Notes under the pieces: model-generated
The model's input: the letters and a program-made list of their open reading frames with translations, nothing else
What the model was told of the DNA's origin: nothing
The model's database searches: none
Position numbers and translations under genes: made by a program
NCBI GenBank assembly: GCA_013396915.1
Contig: VWZL01000601.1
Span: forward strand, 393,356-457,355
Reading direction: 5' to 3'
Length of the DNA stretch: 64,000 nt
Source of the DNA: Stercorarius parasiticus
Taxonomy: Eukaryota; Chordata; Aves; Charadriiformes; Stercorariidae
Shown here: positions 11,250 to 22,594 of the stretch, one piece after another
Position numbering within the stretch: position 1 is the first letter of the stretch
Layout of the letters: every line of letters begins with the position of its first letter

Positions 11250-12454
11250 GGGCATTCCCTCTGCGTGTGTCCTAAGTTCCCACAATAGTAACACTTTCTT
11301 CCACCATTCCATCCCTTCTTTCTGCTTTTAGTCCAGATCCTGTATCTGGTTTTCCCCCTATGCCCTTGTTTCTCTCTTGCAGGTTCCTTGCCAAAGCAGA
11401 GGCCAGAAAATTTGCATCCTGTTCTTTTGCTTGCTTTCTTGCTTTAATCTGATCAGCTTTCTGCCTTTCCTTGCATTCATCATATACAAACACAGCAACA
11501 CTCAAAAGTTTTTTGCAAATTCTTCCCTGCCATCCGGGCATGTCTTCTTTAAAGTATTTCCATATATTGGGGGGCCACCGGATCCACAAAGATGCTAATT
11601 GCGAGCATGTCATTAAAATTTTGTGTGGTCATTCCCCCATATTTCAGCAAGGCTTGTTGCACTTGTCCCCAGAAATCACTAGGATGTTCGTCTAGCCTTT
11701 GTCTGCACTCCCGTACTTTAGTCCAATTTACCCCCAATTGTCTGCATGCTCTAATTGCTTCTAATAAATTTTGGAGTCCAGTTTGGCAAGCAGCTCTCTC
11801 CTACATTATTATAATCCCAGTTTGGATCATTTGCCGGTCAGGGGTTTCTACCTCCCCCAGTTTGTTTTGCTAGTTCTGCATCTTTATTAATTATCTTTTC
11901 CTGCTCATCTGGCCAAAACAAATTTTCTTAAAAAATATTTGAGTATATCTCCCCAACTTGGGTTATACCCTGTGCATATATTAGAAAACAACTGAGCACA
12001 TTTTTCAGCATCCTCTCTCAGTCTTGGCATTTCACTCCCCCATAAAGCTAAGTTGCTAGAGTTACAAGGGTGATTAGTGAGCACTTGTAATGAAGTGGGG
12101 GACCCATGCCCTCTTGATTGCATAACAGCAGGATTGGGTATGACATTAGGAACCATAGGATAGAGTCTGGCAGCCATCAGAGCAGAATCAGAAGACAGAG
12201 AAGGAGCAGTATATGAGGTGAAGCGGATGTGGTTGAGGCATTGTCTGAGGCTTCATCAAAAGGTAAGTCTGTGCGTCCCTTGTAGTGGCCATCATTCTGC
12301 CCAGGTTTACATCTCTAGTTATGCATGGCCAGCCTTCTCAGCAAAGGGTAGCTGCGTGCTTTTTAGATAGACTTGCTGTGCCATAAATTCTTTCCCAATT
12401 TTGTAGTACTTGAGCCCATGGCATCCCTTTCTCTGTGCTGGGTTTATTTCCCAT
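11250..12454 (-). pseudogene. gag: Retroviral gag remnant (matrix, capsid, nucleocapsid)
   Basis: The probable start is the ATG at 12452-12454. Its second codon is Gly, the residue myristoylated in retroviral matrix proteins. Two stop codons interrupt the matrix part before 12180. Capsid-like sequence with a W-G-D-I-L-K-Y-F-L type stretch reads open from 12177 to 11905, then shifts frame. Another open piece at 11737-11549 carries A-L-L-K-Y-G-G-M. A charged helix rich in Lys, Arg, Glu and Gln follows at about 11500-11370. A zinc knuckle of the form C-x2-C-x4-H-x4-C (CYYCGNLGHTQREC) lies at about 11251-11292. The order and the charged region before the single knuckle fit gamma-like gag. Broken by several frameshifts and stops. 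Confidence 0.82.
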
Positions 12455-13702
12455 CATTTTCCATCACTAAGAGGGACCTGAACCTGCTTCTATGTGCCCT
12501 AACACTGGTCAGGCTGCACACTCGTTACAAGCTGCAGCAGGTTACAGCTTCTGCTGATGGTTGTAGCTTCTTTATCTCACAGTTTGTACAGGTCTCAAGG
12601 CCTTCCTTTATGTAACTAAGTAGAAGTTCAAAACAAGTTCAATTTATCTAGCTGAAAGTTCACAGCTTGTGACCTAAGGCTTCAGCAACTTCAGCTATTA
12701 ATGCTAAGCGAGTTCTATGTAAAAGTAGTATGCCAGTGCGGCCTTACGCTAGTGATTAACTCTAAGCAATTAATATTATTTAAACTGGACCACTAATATT
12801 CCATACTGCTTTACACAAGTATTTTTTAACGTTCCATTCTTTCAGCACTACATTTTGTTCATCTCATACGTTTGCATGTAAAAGATCTTATTCTGCAAGG
12901 TACCATATGCAACAGTCAATAAAAAGGTGCCTAATAAATAAAGTAATATTTTATGCTTGTCACAGGTAATTGTGGTGCGTTTTACAGTGGCTTAGTTAAA
13001 CAATTTCTCTTCCTGTAGGGCTGTAAGTTTGGCAAGCAGCAAAGAACAACTCTTCTGCAAAGTTTGCCAATGTATCCACTGTTTATAATAGTGCTGGGAG
13101 TATTTTCCATTCTCAAATCAACAATTGGAACAACGAAGTCATTTTAAATTATGCTGTTTCTTAATGTGCTTGTTGCACAGTAATTACTGTATCATCACCT
13201 GCAACGTCTTGCAGTGCTAGAAAATTAAAACCATTATGCTAACAAATTTTCTGTAGGATTTTTCATTCAAGTTACTAAAGGACATGCAGAATGATCCTAC
13301 TAGCTTCTTCATGAAAATCTACTTCTCCACACAAAGTTACTCTCATCCTACTCAGACATTCTCCAGTATTTAAGGAATCCTCTCTCAAAGCATATCGTGA
13401 CAATGACCGATGTCTCTGGTCGGTCTTAAATACAGTTTTATTTTGGTCACAGAAAACCTTTCCTGGAGGTAAGTATATAAGCTCTCCCTTTCCTCAACAA
13501 TCACAAATATTTAAACTTCAGTGTCTAAGTAGCTTGAGAAAAGTTTCTTTAATACTTATTTTCATAATGTATCATCATTAAGGTAAGATTTCTAAGTATA
13601 TTCATGATAACCTAACTCTAAACCATTGAAGCTGATCGAAATTGTACATGAACCATGCAGAAAGTGCTCCATGTACCTCCTGTGATAGAAATAATTTGTA
13701 CT
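12455..13702. other. Non-coding DNA between retroviral gag and a minus-strand LTR
   Basis: The leader, primer-binding site and 5' LTR of the minus-strand retrovirus should lie here. No clear LTR ends or primer-binding site were recognised. Polyadenylation-signal-like AATAAA sequences occur around 12918-12945 on plus but are common in AT-rich DNA. Confidence 0.45.
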
Positions 13703-14320
13703 TGTGGTGGGTTGACCTTGACTGGCTGTCAGATGCCCACCCGGCCACTCTCTTCTTCCCCCCGTCAACAAAACATACAAAATAAGATGAAAGAGCTCAC
13801 GGGTTGAGATAAGGACAGGGAGATCGCTTACCTGTTTCCATCACAGGCCAAACATACTTGACTTGGGGAAATTAATTTATTGCCAGTTAAAATGGAGTTG
13901 GGAAATCAGAAACAATAACAGAAATTAAAATAGCATCTTCTCCCCCTGCTTTCCTCCAGACTCAAATTCACTCTTTCATTCCCATCTTCTCTACATCCTC
14001 CCCTACCCCTGAGCAGCACAGCAAGATGGGCAATGGGGGTTATGGTCAGTTCATAACAGCTCCTCTCTGCCGCTCCTTCCTCCTCACACTTTTCCTGTGC
14101 TCTACCATAATCTTCTCCATACGCTGCGAGGGAATCTTTGCTCTGACAAAGCACCTCCTCCCACTCCTCCTTCACTGACCTTGGTTTCCTCAGGGCTGCT
14201 TCTCATACCTTTTTTTCCCCTCGCTCCTCTGCCTGTCCAGCATTTTTGCCCTTTCTTACATACATTTTCACAGAGACACTACCAGCATCGCTGACGGGCA
14301 GCTTTGTCCACGCCTTTTCT
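13703..14320 (-). mobile_element. LTR fragment of an ERVL-like avian retrovirus, minus strand
   Basis: The plus strand begins TGTGGTGGGTTGACC at 13703 and continues with 'ggttgagataaggacagg' (about 13803) and 'gacttggggaaattaattt' (about 13860). A central CT-rich part and 'ctaccagcatcgctga' near 14280 follow. I know this series from bird genomes as an LTR read in reverse, so the 3' LTR end is at 13703. The reverse complement shares the 'TTATCTCAACC' segment and the G-rich stretch near the 3' end with the LTRs at 7717 and 63860. The U3 end (beyond about 14320) is missing or too diverged to see, and a large part of the middle is shorter than the family form I remember. Confidence 0.78.
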
Positions 14321-17300
14321 TTGAAGGAAGAGCAAGAGGAAAACAGAAGGGGAATTGACTTTCCAGATGAACTCCCAGCTATCTGAAGAGGGGCCTTTGT
14401 TCAGTTCAGATTTTGAGTTTATGTAATGCTTTTCACAACACTCACCTGTGTGTTTATCTTTGCTCAGGTGCTTATATAGGCTGTCTTGAAGAGAAATGGA
14501 TCCACTATTGTGCCTGAGTGCTTTCCTGAGCCACGGCCAAAATCTATACATAAATGAAAGAGTCTGTTCTAGTTTATTTTAAAGATATTATTGGGGTAAA
14601 AAAATTGGCAAGCACATTTCAGAAGTTGTCAAAGTTGGCAATGAACTAAATTCAAAGTCGAGACAGAAGTGGTCGTCTTCTTTGTGTGCCAACTTCTTCG
14701 GCTCTCATTATAGGAGGCACAATAGAATTTTCACTAGGACTTTATCAGCTTTGTTAATTTGCCTCTTTTCTGAAATGCTTTTGAAAGAAAGATCAGCATA
14801 AGAGCACAAGATAATTTCTGTCCAGTGCCTAAGTACAGTGAAACTACAAGGAAATAACAAGGCAATTACTATAAGGATAAAAGACCAAATACTCACAGGG
14901 CAGATACAGTGAAAAGATAGAAATGTATTGCAGCATGGTGTACTGAAAAAAGATACAAAGCAGTCTCAAGTTTCTTTCCCGGTCTACTTTTGAGAGAAGG
15001 AGGTGCGCTGAGAGTATATGACACGAAAATCTAATATTTTCCCTTTGTATGCAAATCGCAGCAGTTTGGGTAGTCTGGGGCTTTGGGGGAGGCAGTAGTC
15101 AAGATTGTTTTAATTTCAGATTGGAGAGTAACTTCACTCCCTACTTAAAAAAAAAAAAAAAACCCAAACACTACCTACAAATAAAAGTCTCAAAAGAGAG
15201 GAGAAAAATACAGAGCAATACAAAGCGGAAAATTATGCCTTGACCTCCACAGGTTTCCCCTACAGTAAGGGGACTGTCTTTGAGGGGTATAGAACCATTT
15301 TAATAGTGCCTATATTAATTCACGTTTTTCACATATCACATTTCATATCTTTGTGGCTGGCTTCATAACACCATTTGCAGTCACACTTCCAGAAGTATGA
15401 TTTCTGGTTTCGGAACTGTTGGTCCAAGGGAAAAACCAGATGGTCTCTGTCTTGACACAGAGTTTAGTCTCAGAAGAGCACAAGCTTGGTTTGGTATGTT
15501 AATTCTCCAATGGCATGTGGTGCTGCTTCACCCCATTTGAGGGGCTGGGCCATAATTCTCTCTGGCAATCTGGATCTGAACAGAACCACAAAATGGCAAC
15601 TACTGAGCTTCAAGTGCAGAGTCAAGATTTGGAGATGCAGCATATACTGTTTTCAGTTGTATGGAGCAAAATCATGCTGGTGACTGACAGATCGTAGTCA
15701 GCAAAGGCATCAAATCTGTCTTCTAACATCTCTTGAGTAGTCATTGTTGGACTTGTGGTTTGGAGTCATCTGAATCCCAAACTAATGCCCCATTTAGGGT
15801 TCGAAGGTCCGAATCTTTGTATTACCAAAAGGTGTAGTGCAATCATAGAGGATCTGTAGAATGAAAGAGTTAGCGTTAAGGACCTGAAAGCCTTACCTTG
15901 CGTGTTTCAGGAAGAGGGATAAGGTTACTTTAGACAGGCTACACAGTTACGATGAGTCTCTTGGTTTGATTTTATTAATGAAGATCCCAGTTTGAGAGGT
16001 CCAAGATTGCTCCACAGTGAAAAAACGCAGGAAGTTACCATAATGATCAGATTCACTCTAAAAGCACACTCCTGTTTTGAATTCAAATGCTAACCCCTTG
16101 TTTTATTTAATTAAAGCATAAAAAGCAGTTACGACACCTATTCATTGAATCTAGATGTCAGCAAAAGTGGTATGAACTGGGAGCATCTGACCATCAGAAA
16201 TTCCAGTCCTGGGAGGCACAGTAAGCACAAACTGGTCAGAGAAACCTGACCTTTGGAACCCTGACAAGTTCATAAACAAGTGCTGCCAACCAACTACAAA
16301 TGTCTTTCATTATTTTTTCCCAGATCTTTGGTTTTCTATACTTATGCTAAGGTTTTTTTTTATATTGCTTTTTTTCCTCCAGGGATAATAATGCATATTC
16401 ATCAGAATAGCTTTATGTGTATATTATTCTTTACAAAATGTTTTCTCAATGCACTGTACGTGTAAGAATCCTGTATGGACAGACAAATCCAAGAGTTTGC
16501 TGTCAGTCTTGTCTGTGCTTGATTTACCTCTGGCTTTTTCACGATCAATCATGATGTATTATCACCTTTCCATCTTGTATAGCAGCTGGCATTCAGTCTT
16601 CCCAACTTCTGGTTTTGGATTATGTGGAGCAATTACCTTAGGACTAGCAGTATACCATGCAGAATTTTTAATGGAGGGGTGCAGACCCTTAGGGGCTTTA
16701 TAGGGGTTGTTCAGAGTTGTGCTGAGCTGGGTTCTACAAAGAAACTTAAAACTAGGCTTGTTTCATTAAGAGGTCTAGTATTACTGATGGGCATCTTACG
16801 TCTGGAAACCATCTGATGCTCTGAGAGAACATTGCAATTCACAGAAAGGGTTCCTACATGTTCATCTACTTTGTGCTTTCCAGTGTTATACTGAGCATAT
16901 ATAATACACAATATAAAAGAAAATCTTCAGAGAGAAAAACCTGGAAGTCAAATGGTCATCATTGTTGTTCTTTACTCTGCTTTTTATTGGTTTTGCACTG
17001 AGTTGGATCAAACATGATCCAGAAAGCAGCCCCTCTCTGGAAGAAGTTCTTAGTCTTTTAGAATCTTTGTTTCAATGATATTCCAGATAATGATATGACG
17101 AGAGTTTAATAGTATGTCTTGTTTACCTGTCTTTATGGACTTAGTAAGTGTCTCATTTGCACTGCCAAAACTTTGACCTCCTATGACTTTTCCATAGCTT
17201 TTATCTAGACTTTCCTTGAAATCCCAGCTTTGGTTATAACGTGTTATTATTTTGAGGTTTCCCAATTCAGAGTACCCGATACTATAAGCAGCCAATGCCA

Positions 17301-17450
17301 CAGTTAATGAGAATGACATTGAATAGCATGATGCTCAGCAAGTATGTGAGCTAAAGAAATGTGGCACGAAGACATGTACAGAGTCATTGTGACAGCATTT
17401 GCTGTGGTTTCCTGGGTTGTGGGAAACAAGGTTGCTACAGTTTTCACTCA
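14321..17450. other. Non-coding DNA, no gene recognised
   Basis: Only short frames. A 16-nt poly-A run lies at 15147-15162. Nothing here resembles a known protein or repeat. Confidence 0.5.
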
Positions 17451-17451
17451 C

Positions 17452-17516
17452 CTGGCTCAGTCCTGGGTCGATCATATCCAAGTTCCTTCTGGTAAGATTT
17501 AGCAAAAGAATTCTCC
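17452..17516 (-). other. Possible internal exon flanked by consensus splice sites
   Basis: On the minus strand a 65-base segment is preceded by a pyrimidine-containing tract ending GCCTTGCAG and followed by CAG then GTGAGTG, a near-ideal donor. It reads through in one frame as part of a 75-codon open frame (17562-17335) that continues past the donor. No homology was recognised. Splice-site look-alikes are frequent by chance in DNA of this length, so this is a candidate only. Confidence 0.2.
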
Positions 17517-17535
17517 CTGCAAGGCGGCAGGCAAC

Positions 17536-17563
17536 GAACAGCAGGCAGTGAACAGCAGGCAAG
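17536..17563. repeat. 14-bp tandem duplication
   Basis: GAACAGCAGGCAGT at 17536-17549 is followed directly by GAACAGCAGGCAAG at 17550-17563. They differ at two positions. Confidence 0.85.
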
Positions 17564-17915
17564 CAGCATTGACAGTCAGGAGGCTGGGGCTTTCTGGAAA
17601 AAAAACAAGCAAACCAAAATGACAGGATAGAGTTACCATGACACTCATCACATTAATTTTACGTTCTGTATTTTTTAAATAAATCTGTTCTCCAAAACCC
17701 TTTTTTTTTTTTTAAACAGCAATATCATCTTTCTAGTCACAGACACATTTTCTGGAAGTTATGGAGATGTTTTAACCACTTCATCTCCATTCAGAAAGGA
17801 TTTGATGCTTAAGTAAAAGAATATAAGCATGCTGTTCCCCATTTTCTTCAGTCTTTTGGTTTTGCTGTGGACAGTTTCATAACCCAGAGTTTAGAACATG
17901 TAATGGAGCCTGGAC

Positions 17916-17940
17916 ATTGCATTGCATTACATTACATTAC
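17916..17940. repeat. Pentanucleotide repeat (ATTGC)2(ATTAC)3
   Basis: Five consecutive 5-bp units: two ATTGC then three ATTAC. This is a short microsatellite with a variant unit. Confidence 0.9.
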
Positions 17941-20586
17941 ACTGAACTTCAATAAGGCTAAAGCAGCAGTGCTGTTTGTAACATAAATATATTTTTCAAA
18001 CTAGTTGTTTGGATCAATTTCAACATTACAAATTTTTTTTCTCCCCTTTATTGGTATAACTTGACAAATAATACCCTCCAGTAACCGTCTAGTATTCCCT
18101 GTGCTGCACTATAAGAACTGTCTTACCATCCTGAATAAGCTTAGGGTAATTTTTCCCAAGTTTCTCATCCAAACATTTCTGTCATGAGTAGGTTGGTCAT
18201 TAGGATTAGTTGGTTTGGGGGAAATGGGATGGCAGAGTGGAAACTGAGGCTTCTTGTGGGGAGCCAGCTGTATAGGAACTACATACTATAAAAGAAAAGA
18301 AGTGAAAGTGTCACAAACAATAATCATTTCTTTGCAATGGGTGTCTTGTCTCCATCTTCAGCAGAAGTGTAGCTATTCGTATTTCCCTTCTGATCTGAAA
18401 TTTGTGCTGCTTTTCTAAACCAGGTAGACCTGCATATACCCATATAGACCTGTTAATATCCCTATTAACAGAATAAGAAAGCAATAATTTCATTTATGTT
18501 ATAGTTTCTCAAAGGAAGTATTTAAAACAAAGATATACAAATTCTTTGTTTCAAGCACTACAACTATATCTTTGATTTGCACAACTATTTATTTACCTGA
18601 CTTTCCTATCACCGTAGTTGCTTTAGAATTAATGTGGCTTCTTCATGGTATCAAGGCAAACATATCAACTACTACCAGGAAGATGCTTTTGCTGACTACA
18701 ATGAACATAGCCACCTAAGCTTTTATCTCTGCTATCAACGGTTTCACATAAAAAGTAGCTGTTTAGTTAAAAAATCCAATTTATTTGTAAACTGACAAAG
18801 AGTGCAAACTGTCAATTAAAATTATGTTCCTGTTGTAAGGAACCTAGGTAAACAGATTCTCTATTAGATGACAACATTAAGGTTGTACAATAGTTGTTAA
18901 AGGATATAAAAATTAATATATAGGACATATATGCTGCAGGAATGGTAGCAAAAGAAATCAGAATGGGAAAGGCAGAGCAATCAAACTTGCTAAATCTATA
19001 ATTTGTGTATTTACATGCATTATTTTATGCATACAGCTATCTCAAGAAATTGACGGAGACTGAGTTAGAAATTTGTCATTTCCACTGACAGATCCAGCAG
19101 CTCATAAAATTCAGCCATGAAGAGGGAAGAAAATAAGAGAGCCACAGTTAAAAATAGAAAGCCTTTGAAATGAATGTCTTATCTCCATCCTCAGCAAAAA
19201 CAGTCAATTTTTTTCCCCTGATCACAGGTTCATAAAAGTGTAGTGAATACAATCCTGCACTGGTATTCTATCAGATTAATTGACTTTGACAGAAGTACAT
19301 GGATTAAACCAACTAAGCATCTGGCCCACTTGAGGTACCGAAACTAAAATCTTGAAAAAAACCCCACCAATTTAAATTCACTAAAACATTTACAGTATCA
19401 CAGGATCAGTGTGCTGAACAGTATGGCAAAAGCTCAGCTTTTCGTAAAAGTGTTACGAGTTGAAACTAGGTGGTTAAACTTATTCATCAGTTCATAACCC
19501 AATAAATATGATGTTTACCATTACTAATAAAAGCCTTAGGCAGACCCCAAGTCTGAGGAGAACAAAACCTTCACCATAGGCACTATAATCTTGCTAGAAA
19601 ATGTCTCAGGGTGGTAATTGCACATGGTGAACCTCCCCTTCCTGAACCCCTGAGGAAGACCAGAGCTGTCAACCTTGGGATACAGAGAAACATTGAGAGG
19701 CTGGGCATAGTGCTAAAGCAAAGCAGTAAGTACCAGGAACGTCTTTTTCTGTGTGATAGTTTTCATTGCATTATCAATGAGGTTTTCCTGCAGCAAGTAG
19801 AAAATTTGGGCTATTAGACAGTTAAAAGATTAATGTGACTAAAACCAGAACTTAGTGTTACCCATGGAGTTTTTCTTTCTGTGTACAACAATAGTTTAAT
19901 TGTTACGGTTTGATCAGTGGTCTGAGCTCCAAGATGGGAACATGCTGCCTACGACTGCTCTTGGAGTGGAACCTTAGAGTGATCGAGGCATTTGGAAAGG
20001 AGAACAGACCACTGCCCAGTCAATGTGCGTTTGTCCTTTTTCTGTCAGGTAATTCAACCAAGCTAAGCAATAGGAACTTCTGTGATTAGGCTCATCATGC
20101 AAGAGTTAATACCATGCTAGAAGGGACAAAAGACATCCTGATTCGAGGGTAACAGGGTCTAGGTAACATTTTTATTCTCTGTGACTACATTATTGCAGAG
20201 AGGAATCCATAACCATGGAGTCCTCTTGATGTTAAATATATTTCTAGAGCCTTTGAGTGGATTAGTTGAGTATGTGGTACTGTTGTTTTGCACTTTGTAT
20301 AGCCATTAAACAATTGAGCCACTGTTACAAGGCTAATGAGCCTGGCACTTTGGAAGGTTGTATCTTTTATTGTTACATGTTTTAAATCACTGACACAACG
20401 CTTAATGCCACAGCACTAGCCTCTTGCTTTTAGCTGAAGTACCTTCTAATTATGTTTTTAGCCATCTTCCCAGACTTACTAAGTGCAACAGCTTTGCAGT
20501 GTGGTCCATGATAACTACATGATTGTATCACAAAATAAATAAGAACTAGCTTCTCACCATTTATATTAGAACAGTATTTTTACAGC

Positions 20587-20638
20587 AGTGGCTCAGAACG
20601 CTACTTGCAGTAGCGCTTCTTTATTGCTCTAGGCCACT
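20587..20638. repeat. Nested inverted repeats
   Basis: An outer stem AGTGGC (20587-20592) pairs with GCCACT (20633-20638). It encloses a 7-bp hairpin CGCTACT/AGTAGCG (20599-20615) with loop TGC. The arrangement could fold as RNA or DNA, but no known RNA family is recognised. Confidence 0.5.
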
Positions 20639-22577
20639 ATTGCAGAACAGTCTTATAAAAATAAGCGTGATGGAAAGTTTAGGTGTCAAATTTAATAAAC
20701 CCTTTGGCTCTTTTTGTATTATTCTATGCCATGGGTCACCTCTGCTTTGAAGTAGAGTATTTTTTCATTTGGTAGTGGCTGTAATCCAAATATATAAACA
20801 ACCATATATGATTTTATATAATTTGCATTGATTGGCAGGTTTAAAGTGAACCTGTGTTAATGAATTTCTGCATATGTAATATAAGTGGTTCAGACAGACT
20901 AGGGTAAAAATCTTTTTAGTAAAGTACAGGGAAAGCTGTGTTTGGATGAACAAAAATCTCCTTTCTCCTGCACTGAAAGATTCTGAAAACTAAGTATGAC
21001 TCCAGGTTTAAGGAAAGCAATTTAAAAAATTTTGCTAATAATTAAAAGTCCTCAGTAAACTGACTAACCAATGCCTGTCCATCTTCTCTGAGAGCAGCCT
21101 CTTTCCCTCACTTACACAAGCCCTTTGGGTGTGATTACATTCAAGTTAGCTAAATAGTAATCCTTTGTCGGTATGGTGATGCTGCCTTCTATAAAATGTT
21201 TATTTAGCCAAGACTGAAACATCCCAGTGGGAACGTACTGGCTCTGAGTAAACTTGCGCAATGAAAGATCTTGGAGGGGGTCTCTGAATGACTTCATGAT
21301 CAGAGAACAACTAATAGCTTGCTACCCAGATAGTATTGAGGGCTATATGAAATTATATTCAAGCCACAAGTCTTAATCAGTAGAACAGAAACATGGGTCT
21401 CATTTGCAATCTGTGTCACAAGATTACTAGGCTGTTAACTACTTACTTTTTCCTTTACACCCCAAGAGGTCTTGGTTTCATTTAAGTGCTGAACAAAATC
21501 AGGAAATCTACATTTTTTTTTCAGGGTATATAGTGCTTCATGCATAGCTTGGAGGGTTATGTGGGATAACTTTCAAAGGGAATGAATGACCTTGACATGG
21601 GATGCGAAACTGAAATTTGTTCTGATGGTTTAAGTGGGATACAAAAATATCACGTGCCATTTCTTGAAAATCTTAAAGAAAACAGGATAATGTATTGAAA
21701 AACTCCCCAGAAGAAGCAACACTTAAGTCTTGCAGTGTGTAGGTGCTGCTCTGAAACCTTAGAGACTGTCATGACTGGCTTTCTCTTCATGAAAATAGTG
21801 TGATGTATTTGTAAACAGGCGTGAATGAGTAGGAGTAAAACACTGTAACAGGCAAGGCCTACTGAAACGACAAACTTACTGAGGGTAAGCAATAAGTAGA
21901 AAGTTGAAAGACAAGAATATTCTTCAGGTAGTACATTAAAACAGTCCTTTGGGTCTGGGTAGCTTGTTGGAAGAAAAGCTGGTTGCAAAACACAGTATCA
22001 GGGGACAAGGCATAATGAAAATACTTTCAGTCTCTCCCAACACTGTCTTAAGCTCCTCTACAAGTGTTTAGTAAATGAGGTGGGATGAGAGGAAAGCTGA
22101 TGATTTTCATTAATGGACTATTTGTTGAAATTCAAAATATCAACCTTCTGAACTTCAAAATTTCTAGCATAACAATGACTTGCTCAAAGAGGGTGTCGTA
22201 TTTGCCCCTTGGGGTTCCTGTCTTTATCTTCGTTGTCCCTGTCAGCTGACCTTTATTTAAGGAATCAGAGGAAAGGAAACAGTTTCTCATTAAATAGAGA
22301 AAGTATTTTTGTTTCCTGGCAAAAACTTGAATAATACATTTCACTTATAAAAGTCTCTATAGCCTGAGAGCTGAGCAAGGTCAGAAGACACTTAGACAGC
22401 AAATGTGCCTCTGACCCTATTACTTATAATGAGGCACTATTTTATGTACAGCTTTTTTACCCTCAATTACATGTTTCATCCACTAAGCTAAAACTTAATT
22501 TAAACTTTGCCCATCTAACACTGTTGTCTACAGTTTCACAGGCTTGATTCTAGATAAGGTGAAATTTTCCTATGCTC

Positions 22578-22594
22578 AAAAAAAAAAAAAAAAA
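22578..22594. repeat. Poly-A tract
   Basis: Seventeen consecutive A residues followed by GAAAAA. No retrotransposed gene body was recognised upstream. Confidence 0.9.

Larger units (their letters stand above)
10310..12454 (-). mobile_element. Decayed class I (gamma-like) endogenous retrovirus, internally deleted
   Basis: Reading right to left, the remnant shows gag matrix (start 12454), a capsid-like region, a CCHC zinc knuckle, a protease active-site region and then integrase, ending about 10310. Multiple stops and frameshifts break every gene. Reverse transcriptase and RNase H are absent: protease sequence ends near 10985 and integrase sequence begins within a few bases. No env was recognised to the left and no paired LTRs were recognised. 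A single zinc knuckle and the G-P-[YF]-T-V-L-L/A-V-K-V/W-I-H-H style integrase tail point to a gammaretrovirus-like lineage rather than an alpha- or betaretrovirus. It is non-functional. Confidence 0.85.

Noticed and set aside
10980..11312. 110-codon minus frame and 120-codon plus frame as genes
   Set aside because: The minus frame only partly follows the retroviral reading frame (protease end) and the plus frame is antisense to it.
12918..12945. AATAAA motifs as the polyadenylation signal of an LTR
   Set aside because: AATAAA is frequent by chance in AT-rich DNA, and these are on the plus strand while the provirus is on the minus strand.
13703..14320. That the minus-strand LTR at 13703 is the 5' LTR of the retrovirus whose gag starts at 12454
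   Set aside because: Orientation fits, but the bases directly after the LTR end (minus strand from 13702) do not resemble a primer-binding site. The gap to gag is about 1.25 kb of unrecognised sequence. The LTR looks ERVL-like while the internal genes look gamma-like.
22578..22594. Poly-A run as the tail of a processed pseudogene
   Set aside because: No gene-like sequence or target duplication was recognised upstream.
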